NCBI GenBank assembly: GCA_045589235.1
Contig: JAZNOR010000001.1
Location: 9,251 to 73,250, forward strand
Source of the DNA: RGIG7332 sp045589235
GTDB taxonomy: Bacteria > Bacillota > Clostridia > Oscillospirales > JAAYXM01
Reading direction: 5' to 3'
Length of the DNA: 64,000 bases
The notes below the pieces were generated by a model that saw nothing but the letters and a program-made list of their open reading frames with translations, had not been told where the DNA came from and searched no databases. Shown here one piece after another: positions 1-6,670 of this stretch (the first letter of the stretch is position 1; every line of letters starts with the position of its first letter). A program made the position numbers and the translations under genes.

Positions 1-612
1 CGCACCTACGGCCAGGATGAGGTTGAGGAGCTTGCTGAATACGCAAGTATTCCGGTAATCAACGGTCTTACAGACTATTGCCATCCGTGCCAGGTGCTCG
101 CAGATTTAATGACAATCCGTGAGAAGATGAGCACTCTTGACGGTCTTCATATGTGCTACATTGGCGACGGAAATAATATGGCAAACTCTCTCATCGCCGG
201 CGGTCTTATCACCGGTATGAAGGTAACCGTTGCAACACCGAAAGGTTATGAGCCGGATCCGCAGATTTTAGAATTTGCAAAACAGTACGGCGATAAGTTT
301 AAATGGTATGAGGATGTAATGGAAGCATCCCGCGGTGCTGATGTTCTTGTAACCGATGTTTGGGCAAGCATGGGTCAGGAAGCTGAAATTGCTGAGAGAA
401 AGAAAATCTTCACAGGCTATCAGATTAATTCAGCGGTTATGGAAAATGCAAACGACGGCGCAATCGTTCTCCACTGCTTACCGGCACACAAGGGTGAGGA
501 GATTACCGAGGATGTCTTCGAAAAATATGCAGATTGCATCTTTGACGAAGCTGAAAACCGCTTACATGCTCAGAAAGCTGTTATGGCAATACTTATGGGC
601 GACCACAAATAA
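1..612 (+). CDS. argF: Ornithine carbamoyltransferase, 5'-truncated by the window edge
   Basis: Cytoplasmic enzyme that joins carbamoyl phosphate and ornithine to give citrulline in arginine synthesis. The reading frame is open from base 1, so the N-terminal half (carbamoyl-phosphate site STRT motif) lies outside the window. Visible motifs are HPCQ just after the first 25 codons and HCLP (HCLPAHKGEE) near the C-terminus; both are diagnostic for ornithine rather than aspartate transcarbamylases, and HCLP carries the catalytic Cys that contacts ornithine. The 3' end is complete and is followed at once by an intrinsic terminator. The other genes for its substrate, carAB, lie about 51 kb away, so there is no arg operon here. 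Identification is very secure; only the start is missing. Confidence 0.95.
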   Translation, partial: RTYGQDEVEELAEYASIPVINGLTDYCHPCQVLADLMTIREKMSTLDGLHMCYIGDGNNMANSLIAGGLITGMKVTVATPKGYEPDPQILEFAKQYGDKFKWYEDVMEASRGADVLVTDVWASMGQEAEIAERKKIFTGYQINSAVMENANDGAIVLHCLPAHKGEEITEDVFEKYADCIFDEAENRLHAQKAVMAILMGDHK

Positions 613-618
613 ACAAAA

Positions 619-647
619 AAGCAACTTCGTTTAGAAGTTGCTTTTTA
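619..647. terminator. Bidirectional intrinsic terminator between argF and the LysM-GH18 gene
   Basis: Arms AAGCAACTTC and GAAGTTGCTT enclose a 5-base loop, with A-runs on the left and T-runs on the right, so the hairpin works on both strands. It serves the convergent argF and LysM-GH18 genes and overlaps the last codons of the latter. Confidence 0.85.
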
Positions 648-1914
648 TATTATAAAGTGCATTTAATACCAGCCAGTTTTGAGGAAATGCACGCATTGCA
701 TTCCAATACCCTGCACCGCGCAGAGAATATTTAGGGATTAGCGCAAGCTTTGCCGCAATTGAGCGTGCATCCTCAAACCATACTTCATGTGCACGACCGA
801 GAGAATCAATATAGTTAAAAAACGGAGTTTGCGAGTAGTCGTCAAAGAATATTTCAGCGCCGTAACGCGCGGCGAGAGCTATTGCCTCCTGACTTGAAAT
901 GGACGGTGCGCGCGACGAGCCTTGAATATAGGGCAGCGTCCAGTCGTAGCCATAGTTTGGAACCCCTAAAAATATTTTATTTGCAGGAATTTCGGTCAGG
1001 GCATATTCTAAAACTGCGCGCACATTGGGAAGCGGTGCAACCGCAAGCGGAGGGCCGTAGGTATATCCCCATTCGTAAGTCATAAGTAAAACTGCATTTG
1101 CCGCCTCTCCCAAAGCTTTGTAATCGTGTCCCTCATAGAGAAGACCGCGCTGAGTTGCTGAAGTTTTTGGCGCAAGAGCAACGATTACCTCATAGCCTTC
1201 TGCATTTAGCCTGCGCGTGGCGTTTCCGACAAATGCGGCATATAGCGGCGCTTCTTCAGGGAAAATAAATTCAAAGTCAATGTCGAGCCCGCGGTATCCT
1301 TTGTCAATCATCGTAGTAAGAACATTGTTGATTAAAATATTTTGCAGATTTATATTATTTAAAATAACACTTGCAAGCTCGTTGCTGAAATTTCCGTTTT
1401 CAGTAAGGGTAGATAAATGCATAAGTGGCGCAGTTTGGTATTCATTTGCCGTCTCAATTAAAAACGCGTCGTTTAAATCAACTAAAGTGCCCTCTTCGGT
1501 AAATCCGTATGTAAATGGAGTTAAGTAAGTTAAATAAGGGAGTGTCTGCCTAAGTAAGCTTTCGTTTATAAACGGGTATGCATATGCATTTACATCCATT
1601 TCGTAAGTTTTCTCACCGCGGTATGAAATAACAATAGTCTCACCGGGGAAAATATTTTCTTCACCGCGCAAACGGATGTTGTTTCGGTATAGAGTATTGA
1701 GTGAAACGCCGTAAAGGTTTGCAATTGAGCGCAGAGTATCACCGGGTCGGACAGTGTGTATTTGCTCGGGAAATAAAATAACAAGAACCTGACCTACAAC
1801 AAGGGGCTGATTTTGTGGCAATTCGTTATTGTATATAATTGAGCTCTCGGTAACACCGTAAAGTCTTGCTATTGAAAATACGGTTTCGCCTGCGCGTACA
1901 ATGTGCAACTCCAT
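631..1914 (-). CDS. LysM-GH18 glycoside hydrolase (SleL/YaaH-like, spore cortex type)
   Basis: Predicted peptidoglycan-acting enzyme of 427 residues. Two LysM repeats come first (about residues 1-46 and 52-97, the first starting ELHIVRAGETVFSIARLYGV), then a GH18 barrel whose catalytic motif reads GLDIDFEF, retaining the essential Glu. This architecture matches Bacillus SleL/YaaH, which are N-acetylglucosaminidases or epimerase-like enzymes of the spore cortex. No signal peptide is seen, as for the spore members. An upstream GTG at 1923 is in frame, but the Shine-Dalgarno AGAGGTGG lies 5-7 bases before ATG 1914, so 1914 is the start. That Shine-Dalgarno is inside a terminator hairpin (see 1917-1952). 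The substrate is inferred from the family. Confidence 0.88.
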   Translation of the reverse strand: MELHIVRAGETVFSIARLYGVTESSIIYNNELPQNQPLVVGQVLVILFPEQIHTVRPGDTLRSIANLYGVSLNTLYRNNIRLRGEENIFPGETIVISYRGEKTYEMDVNAYAYPFINESLLRQTLPYLTYLTPFTYGFTEEGTLVDLNDAFLIETANEYQTAPLMHLSTLTENGNFSNELASVILNNINLQNILINNVLTTMIDKGYRGLDIDFEFIFPEEAPLYAAFVGNATRRLNAEGYEVIVALAPKTSATQRGLLYEGHDYKALGEAANAVLLMTYEWGYTYGPPLAVAPLPNVRAVLEYALTEIPANKIFLGVPNYGYDWTLPYIQGSSRAPSISSQEAIALAARYGAEIFFDDYSQTPFFNYIDSLGRAHEVWFEDARSIAAKLALIPKYSLRGAGYWNAMRAFPQNWLVLNALYNIKSNF

Positions 1915-1916
1915 AA

Positions 1917-1952
1917 AAACCACCTCTACATAAATTTATGCAGAGGTGGTTT
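1917..1952 (-). terminator. Terminator hairpin that contains the next gene's Shine-Dalgarno
   Basis: On the minus strand an 11-base arm AAACCACCTCT pairs with AGAGGTGGTTT; the inner CATAAATTTATG is itself palindromic. Five U residues follow and the AUG of the LysM-GH18 gene comes directly after them. The hairpin can stop transcripts coming from the UPF0340 gene, and because the 3' arm is also the Shine-Dalgarno AGAGGTGG it can hide the ribosome binding site in read-through RNA. Confidence 0.75.
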
Positions 1953-1957
1953 TAATA

Positions 1958-2509
1958 TTACTTTAAATCGTCATTATAATGTGCGCGCTCACCGCCGATA
2001 AATTTAGGTCTTGTTCTCGCGCAGATTATCGGCGCTTCGCCGATTGACTTAATTGATAAACGAGTAGGCACGGCAACTTTCTTAAGATGCATACCGATGA
2101 GTGTTCCGCCGATGTCAAGCCCTGCATCAGCAGAGATTTCTTCAACTGCAACCGGGTCGTGAAAAGCAGAATAAGCAGTTGTTGCAAAAGAGCCACCTGC
2201 CTTAGGCTGCGGAACGACGTTGCAAACCTCACGCATCTGCGCCTTGGCAACCTCACGCTCAACAATGATTGCGCGATTTAAATGCTCGCAACACTGTGCG
2301 GCAAGGAAAATTCCTTTAGCGCAGAGTTCTGGGTAAACTGCATTGAATATCGCCTGCGCGGTCGGAAGACTTGAATCAGAGCCAATTTTATGACCACACA
2401 CCTCACTTGAACTGCAACCTATAACCAAAACGTCACCGGCTTTTAAGTTTGCTGCTTCAATAAGCTCGCAAACTGCAAGACGAGCATCGTTTGCTATTTT
2501 CTCTAACAT
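1958..2509 (-). CDS. UPF0340 (TIGR01440, YwlG-like) protein
   Basis: A 183-residue cytoplasmic protein of the UPF0340 family, common in Firmicutes and of unknown biochemical role. Family hallmarks visible are the GCSSSEVCGHKIGSDSS stretch near residue 35, the SAFHDPVAVEEI segment and the conserved GLDIGGTLIGMHL motif. An ATG at 2518 is in frame but sits only one base after the AAAGGAG ribosome binding site; ATG 2509 has a proper 9-10 base gap and is preferred. In other genomes ywlG lies near serine hydroxymethyltransferase, which is not seen here. It is divergently transcribed from pdaA across about 110 bases. Confidence 0.88.
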   Translation of the reverse strand: MLEKIANDARLAVCELIEAANLKAGDVLVIGCSSSEVCGHKIGSDSSLPTAQAIFNAVYPELCAKGIFLAAQCCEHLNRAIIVEREVAKAQMREVCNVVPQPKAGGSFATTAYSAFHDPVAVEEISADAGLDIGGTLIGMHLKKVAVPTRLSIKSIGEAPIICARTRPKFIGGERAHYNDDLK

Positions 2510-2619
2510 AAAATTCATCTCCTTTAATTTAATTATAGCTTAAATAAACAAAATAATCAAGGACAAGGCTGAGCGTATAGCAAAGATATTTTTAAAATAT
2601 AGTAAGGTGAGGTGATAAT

Positions 2620-3411
2620 ATGGTAATTCGTTTGAAAAAGCGAAGTGTTTTTGTTGTGGCGCTCATACTCGCGCTTACACTTGCAACCACATTTTTAGGA
2701 AATAATGAAACAGTAACGGTAAATTCGGAAATAACAAATTGGGGCTTAAGCTTTGGGAAAGAGGGAGAGGCACCGCGTGGAAATGCAAGTGCGGAATCAC
2801 TTTCTGAATATGATGCGTATTTTATCGATACTACAGATGAGAAAAAATTATATTTAACCTTTGATGCAGGGTTTGAAAACGGCTATACACCGCAGATTCT
2901 AGATGTGTTAAAGGCGCACGATGTTAAAGCTACCTTCTTTCTCGTTTCAAATTATATAGACACGGCACCTGAGCTTGTCCGACGAATGGTTGAGGAGGGG
3001 CACACGGTTGCAAACCACACTGCATCACATCCGGATATGTCAAAAATTGAGAGTAAAGAAAGCTTTTTAAAAGAGCTGTGTACACTGGAAGAAAAATATA
3101 AAGAAGTTACAGGTAAGGAAATGCAGAAAATCTACCGCCCACCGCAGGGAAAATTCAGCACACAGAATTTAACGTTTGCACAGGAATTAGGATATAAAAC
3201 CGTTTTTTGGAGTCTCGCGTATGTAGATTGGTATACGGATAATCAGCCAACGCGTGAGATGGCGTTTTCAAAACTTATTCCGCGAACTCATCCGGGTGCG
3301 ATCGTGTTGCTACACAGCACTTCAAAAACAAATGCTGAAATTTTAGATGAGCTTTTAACGCGTTGGGAGAATGCAGGCTTTAGAATAGCACCGATTGACG
3401 AGCTTTTTTAA
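2620..3411 (+). CDS. pdaA: Polysaccharide deacetylase, PdaA type (muramic delta-lactam synthesis)
   Basis: A 263-residue exported enzyme predicted to remove the N-acetyl group from peptide-free muramic acid so that muramic delta-lactam can form in the spore cortex. Residues 1-27 form a signal or anchor segment (KKR then a hydrophobic stretch). The NodB domain follows, with LTFDAGFENGYTP (motif 1), the zinc histidines in NHTASHPD, the RPPQG motif, FWSLAYVDW and LLHS near the end. The GFENGYTP and VDW segments align closely with Bacillus PdaA rather than with chitin deacetylases. Ribosome binding site GGTGAGGTG precedes the start by 6 bases. With the LysM-GH18 gene it suggests a spore former. 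Confidence 0.87.
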   Translation: MVIRLKKRSVFVVALILALTLATTFLGNNETVTVNSEITNWGLSFGKEGEAPRGNASAESLSEYDAYFIDTTDEKKLYLTFDAGFENGYTPQILDVLKAHDVKATFFLVSNYIDTAPELVRRMVEEGHTVANHTASHPDMSKIESKESFLKELCTLEEKYKEVTGKEMQKIYRPPQGKFSTQNLTFAQELGYKTVFWSLAYVDWYTDNQPTREMAFSKLIPRTHPGAIVLLHSTSKTNAEILDELLTRWENAGFRIAPIDELF

Positions 3412-3433
3412 ATTGTGTTATAATGTAACACAA
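3395..3433 (+). promoter_or_regulatory. Promoter with inverted repeat over the -10 region, upstream of the TetM-like gene
   Basis: TTGACG (3395-3400) lies 18 bases before TATAAT (3419-3424), inside the end of pdaA. A perfect 8-base inverted repeat, TTGTGTTA (3413-3420) and TAACACAA (3426-3433), straddles the -10 box and the presumed start of transcription. It could be an operator or a short 5' hairpin. Confidence 0.55.
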
Positions 3434-3447
3434 AGGAGGTGCTTTAT

Positions 3448-5367
3448 ATGGCGACAACAATTGGAATTTTTGCGCACGTTGATGCAGGAAAAACCACTCT
3501 GTCCGAGCAGATTTTATATAACACGGGAACACTTCGCGCGCTCGGAAGAGTTGATGAGAAAAACGCATACTTAGATCATGATTTGATAGAACGTGCGCGT
3601 GGTATTACAATTTTTGCGGATGAAGCACCTTTTTCAATAAATGGTAAAAATTTTTTTATTATCGATACACCGGGCCATGCAGATTTTGGCGGAGAGATGG
3701 AGCGCAGTATGTGCGCAATCGACTGCGCAGTTCTGGTAATCAGTGCGGTTGAAGGGATAGAGAGTCATACACGAACGGTTTGGGAGCTTCTTAGAAAAAA
3801 TAAAATCCCAACGGTTATTTTTATAAATAAAATCGATAGAGCGGGAGCAGATGCAAACGCGATACTCAACGCAGTAAAAAACAGATTTAGTGAAAGTTCA
3901 ATTTTGTTTGAGAATCCTGAAGAAGAGCTTGCAACAATAAACGATGAATTATTAAATGCATATCTTGAGGGAGATGAAAATTTCGACAGTCTGATAAAAA
4001 AGGCGGTATTAAGCTGTGAGGTTTATCCGGTGGTTTTTGGCTCTGCTCTCAAAGGTGAAGGAGTAGATAAGCTTCTTGAAATCTTGGAAAACTACTGCCA
4101 CCGTGAACATGATGACGAGGGTGATTTTTCAGCTTTAGTATATAAAGTGCGTCATGAAAAGGGAATTGGCAGAATAACATATCTTAAAATTTTATCAGGC
4201 TCACTTTTGCCACGAACAGTTATAAATACGCCTGCCGGCGATGAAAAATGCGGAGAACTGAGAAGAATAAGTGGTGGGAAATCGGAAACCGTTAAAAAAG
4301 CGGTTGCAGGTGAACTTGTTGCAGTCGGCGGACTTTCTGCAAAAGTGGGCGATACGGTCGGAGAAAAGGCAAAGCGAGAGCATAAATTCAACTTAATCCC
4401 ACTTCTTTCAGTGCGAGTATCGGCAGATAAAGAAGTGCCCATTCCTGAGCTTTTAGGCGATCTGCGAGAGCTTGAGGATGAGGAGCCGTTATATCAAATT
4501 GCTTATAACGCAGAGCTTTCTGAAATTCACGTTCAGGTTATGGGAGAAGTACAGCTTGAAGTTTTAAAAAGTGTTATGCAGGAGCGATTTGGGATAGAGA
4601 TAACTTACGGCGAGTGCGAAGTGGTTTATAAAGAGACGATTTCGCAACCTGTTTACGGCTTTGGCCATTACGAGCCGCTTCGCCATTACTCCGAAGTACA
4701 TTTTAGGCTTGAACCGAACCCGGGGCGTGGAATTGAATTTGAAAGTGAAGTTTCGCAGGATGTTTTCGGTGCGAGCTGGCAGCGACTCATTCGCACACAC
4801 GTTTTTGAAAAAACTCACCGCGGAGTACTTGTCGGCGCACCGATTGAGGATATTAAAATTGTTCTGATAGCAGGAAAAGCGCATGAGAAGCACACAGAGG
4901 GGGGCGATTTCCGCGAGGCGACATACCGCGGAATACGTCAAGGTCTTATGAAGGCAAAAAGCGTTTTACTAGAGCCGTGGCTCAATTTTGAAATAGAATG
5001 CGAGCCAAGTCTCACGGGCAGAATTTTAACGGATATTCAAGTCTCGGGTGGGCGGTATGATGCGCCTGAATTTATGGGTGAAAACCAAATTATTCGAGGC
5101 GCAGCACCTGCAAAGATACTAATTTCATATGCACGTGAATTAATTCCGATAAGCGGCGGTAAGGCGCGCATATCGCTTAAATTCTATAAATACTTGCCGT
5201 GCAGAGAGCAAGACGAAGTGGTTAAAAAGCTCGGATACGAAGCAGAGCGCGATGTGGAAAACACAGCAGATTCAATTTTCTGCATAAAAGGTGCAGGAGT
5301 TACGATTAAATGGGATAAGGCGGAGGAGTCAATGAATCTTCCGCTACCAAAAAAACCGTTGCAATAG
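3448..5367 (+). CDS. TetM/TetW-like ribosomal protection GTPase (EF-G-like)
   Basis: A 639-residue cytoplasmic translational GTPase, the same length as TetM/TetO. GTPase motifs are intact: AHVDAGKTT (G1), RGIT (G2), DTPGHADF (G3) and NKID (G4). EF-G-like domains II to V follow. These proteins displace tetracycline from the ribosome, but many Clostridia carry chromosomal relatives of untested phenotype, and this copy differs from TetM in the effector region (RARGITIFADEAPF) and elsewhere. No mobile-element signature flanks it and its composition resembles its neighbours, so recent acquisition is not indicated. Start ATG 3448 follows AAAGGAGGTG at optimal spacing; an upstream in-frame codon at 3439 would place the site inside the gene. 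Tetracycline resistance is possible but unproven. Confidence 0.8.
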   Translation: MATTIGIFAHVDAGKTTLSEQILYNTGTLRALGRVDEKNAYLDHDLIERARGITIFADEAPFSINGKNFFIIDTPGHADFGGEMERSMCAIDCAVLVISAVEGIESHTRTVWELLRKNKIPTVIFINKIDRAGADANAILNAVKNRFSESSILFENPEEELATINDELLNAYLEGDENFDSLIKKAVLSCEVYPVVFGSALKGEGVDKLLEILENYCHREHDDEGDFSALVYKVRHEKGIGRITYLKILSGSLLPRTVINTPAGDEKCGELRRISGGKSETVKKAVAGELVAVGGLSAKVGDTVGEKAKREHKFNLIPLLSVRVSADKEVPIPELLGDLRELEDEEPLYQIAYNAELSEIHVQVMGEVQLEVLKSVMQERFGIEITYGECEVVYKETISQPVYGFGHYEPLRHYSEVHFRLEPNPGRGIEFESEVSQDVFGASWQRLIRTHVFEKTHRGVLVGAPIEDIKIVLIAGKAHEKHTEGGDFREATYRGIRQGLMKAKSVLLEPWLNFEIECEPSLTGRILTDIQVSGGRYDAPEFMGENQIIRGAAPAKILISYARELIPISGGKARISLKFYKYLPCREQDEVVKKLGYEAERDVENTADSIFCIKGAGVTIKWDKAEESMNLPLPKKPLQ

Positions 5368-5380
5368 CAACGGTTTTTTT
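5349..5380. terminator. Bidirectional terminator between the TetM-like gene and tspO
   Basis: AACCGTTGC and GCAACGGTT pair around the 4-base loop AATA, with A7 on one side and T7 on the other. It sits between convergent genes. Confidence 0.9.
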
Positions 5381-5382
5381 AT

Positions 5383-5847
5383 TTAATTTAAAATTGCGAT
5401 TGCAAGGTTTAAATACGCCGCAAAAGTAAGCCATATAAGATATGGAATTTGTAAATATCCTGCAACAGGTCTCGCTCTGTAAAACGAAACAATCATTGAA
5501 AGAACAAGTGCCCATAAGATAATTAACCAAACAAATGCGAAAGTGTATGCCTGCATATTAAAGAAAAGAATCGGCCAGATAAAATTCACAATCAGTTGCA
5601 CAGCGTAAATTGTGAGAGCCACTGATTTGTTTTGCGCGTTTGACACATAAACGAGGTATGCAGAGATAGCCATAAGTGCGAAAAGAATCGTCCAAACAAC
5701 GGGAAAAAGCCAGCTGGGCGGAGCAAGTGGCGGGGTTTCAATCTGCCCGTAAATCATCATTGAATCACGCGTTACAAAAGCAGACAGCGCGCCTACGCCA
5801 AGCGCGATAAGAAGCGAAACAATTAGTTCTTTCCATTTGATTTTCAT
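5383..5847 (-). CDS. tspO: TspO/MBR family membrane protein
   Basis: A 154-residue five-helix membrane protein of the tryptophan-rich sensory protein (peripheral benzodiazepine receptor) family, whose members bind or degrade porphyrins. Family marks are PPLAPPSWLFPVVWTILF, the alternation of five hydrophobic segments, the WPILFF segment, and the final LIWLTFAAYLNLAI, which matches the usual WxxFAxxLN ending. An upstream in-frame ATG at 5895 exists, but the ribosome binding site CGAGGTGA is 5 bases before ATG 5847, which also begins the first helix. The site is embedded in a terminator-like hairpin (5853-5885). It is the distal gene of a pair with the ArsC-like gene. Confidence 0.9.
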   Translation of the reverse strand: MKIKWKELIVSLLIALGVGALSAFVTRDSMMIYGQIETPPLAPPSWLFPVVWTILFALMAISAYLVYVSNAQNKSVALTIYAVQLIVNFIWPILFFNMQAYTFAFVWLIILWALVLSMIVSFYRARPVAGYLQIPYLIWLTFAAYLNLAIAILN

Positions 5848-5885
5848 AAAAATCACCTCGAAATAGCGTATGTATTTCGAGGTGA
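5848..5885 (-). terminator. Terminator hairpin whose 3' arm is the tspO Shine-Dalgarno
   Basis: A perfect 13-base stem, TCACCTCGAAATA with TATTTCGAGGTGA, has a 7-base loop. On the minus strand it is followed by exactly five U and then the tspO AUG. The layout is the same as at 1917-1952: transcripts from the ArsC-like gene can end here, and in read-through RNA the GAGGTGA ribosome binding site is paired. Confidence 0.8.
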
Positions 5886-5894
5886 AAATATTCA

Positions 5895-6233
5895 TTATTC
5901 CCAGGTTTTCCAGATATCGGGACAGTAGCCGACTGTGACACTTTTTCCGTTACGCACAAACGGCGCGTTATAAAGCGATGGATTTTCGAAAAGCTTGTCA
6001 ATTATCGCCGCTTCATCCGCGAGATACGCAATAAATGAGCTTTCATAGTCGCGCGCCTTTTTATTTATCATAGCATCAAGACCGACGGCAGCTTTTACCG
6101 TTTCAAATTCACGCGGGCTCAGGCCATAACGCGCAAGGTCAATTAACTGATATTTAATTCGTCTTTCTTTAAAATAACGCTCTGCCTTTTTCGTATCAAA
6201 GCTTTTTGCCATTCCGTAAATTTGAATATTCAT
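5895..6233 (-). CDS. ArsC/Spx-fold (YffB-like) protein with Cys-to-Ser at the active site
   Basis: A 112-residue thioredoxin-fold protein of the arsenate reductase/Spx family. Family signatures are FDTKKAERYFKER after the first strand, the NAPFVRNGK loop (usual TPIVRNGK) and the GYCPDIW ending. Relatives normally have a Cys directly before FDTKKAER; here the residue is Ser11 (codon AGC, one base from TGC), so classical thiol chemistry should be lost. An ATG equivalent further upstream (6284) is rejected because AGGTGG lies 6 bases before ATG 6233. It is divergent from the hydrogenase maturation operon across a dyad-symmetric promoter region and upstream of tspO. The function is unknown. Confidence 0.8.
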   Translation of the reverse strand: MNIQIYGMAKSFDTKKAERYFKERRIKYQLIDLARYGLSPREFETVKAAVGLDAMINKKARDYESSFIAYLADEAAIIDKLFENPSLYNAPFVRNGKSVTVGYCPDIWKTWE

Positions 6234-6262
6234 ACAGCACCACCTGAAAAAATTATAAAATA

Positions 6263-6295
6263 AGTATAGCATATTTTTTTGCATTATGCTATACT
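6263..6295. promoter_or_regulatory. Dyad with a -10-like box in each arm, between divergent genes
   Basis: AGTATAGCATA (6263-6273) and TATGCTATACT (6285-6295) form a perfect 11-base inverted repeat around an 11-base spacer. TATACT at 6290-6295 can act as the -10 of the hyd operon, and its mirror image as the -10 of the ArsC-like gene. Neither has a good -35, which would fit activator control. Confidence 0.55.
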
Positions 6296-6300
6296 AAATA

Positions 6301-6400
6301 TGTACCCGATTTTTAAGATGTTTTTTCTGCGAAAAAGGGGCGAGAAATTTAAACGCTACCCGTGTATTAAAGTCGCCCTTTTTGGGCGACTTTTTGTTTT
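6301..6400 (+). promoter_or_regulatory. Candidate riboswitch or attenuator leader of the hydrogenase maturation operon
   Basis: Between the promoter dyad and the first hyd gene three pairings compete. A 5' hairpin joins GGGGCG (6337-6342) with CGCTACCC (6354-6361). A terminator spans 6369-6393. AAAAAGGGGCGA (6332-6343) can instead pair with TCGCCCTTTTT (6373-6383) as an antiterminator. Forming the 5' hairpin frees the terminator, the usual layout of an OFF riboswitch. The aptamer candidate (about 6301-6361) matches no class I recognise. Confidence 0.5.
6369..6400 (+). terminator. Intrinsic terminator just upstream of the hyd operon ribosome binding site
   Basis: AAAGTCGCCC and GGGCGACTTT pair over a 5-base T-rich loop, followed by a T-rich tail. 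It lies 12 bases upstream of the TM1266-like ATG, so it must be bypassed for the operon to be expressed. Confidence 0.8.
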
Positions 6401-6412
6401 GGAGAGATTTGT

Positions 6413-6670
6413 ATGAACAGAATTGCACTTATCGGAATTATAGTTGAAGATGGAAGTTCAACGGCAAAATTAAATGAAATTCTGCACGAATATGCGGAAT
6501 ATATTGTCGGCAGAATGGGTGTGCCGTACAGAGACCGCGGAGTGTGTATTATAAGCATAATCGTCGATGCGGAAAATAACATAATCAGCGCAATGTCGGG
6601 AAAGCTGGGTCAGCTTCCCGGTGTTCAGATCAAAACCATGTATGCAAAGGCAGGCGATGCGAATGGATAA
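6413..6670 (+). CDS. TM1266-type iron-only hydrogenase system regulator
   Basis: An 85-residue small protein of the TM1266 family (ACT/NikR-like fold), annotated as an iron-only hydrogenase system regulator because its gene sits with hydE, hydF and hydG. It begins MNRIALIGIIVED and carries the conserved segments RMGVPYRDRG and MSGKLGQLPGV typical of the family. Ribosome binding site GGAGAG precedes the start by 6 bases. Its stop overlaps the start of hydE by 8 bases (ATGGATAA), implying translational coupling. DNA or ligand binding has not been shown from the sequence; the regulatory role is from family annotation. Confidence 0.85.
   Translation: MNRIALIGIIVEDGSSTAKLNEILHEYAEYIVGRMGVPYRDRGVCIISIIVDAENNIISAMSGKLGQLPGVQIKTMYAKAGDANG

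Noticed and set aside
3448..5367. Acquired tetracycline-resistance element
   Set aside because: No transposon, integrase or leader-peptide attenuator is visible, and composition matches the neighbours; the gene is reported as TetM-like only.
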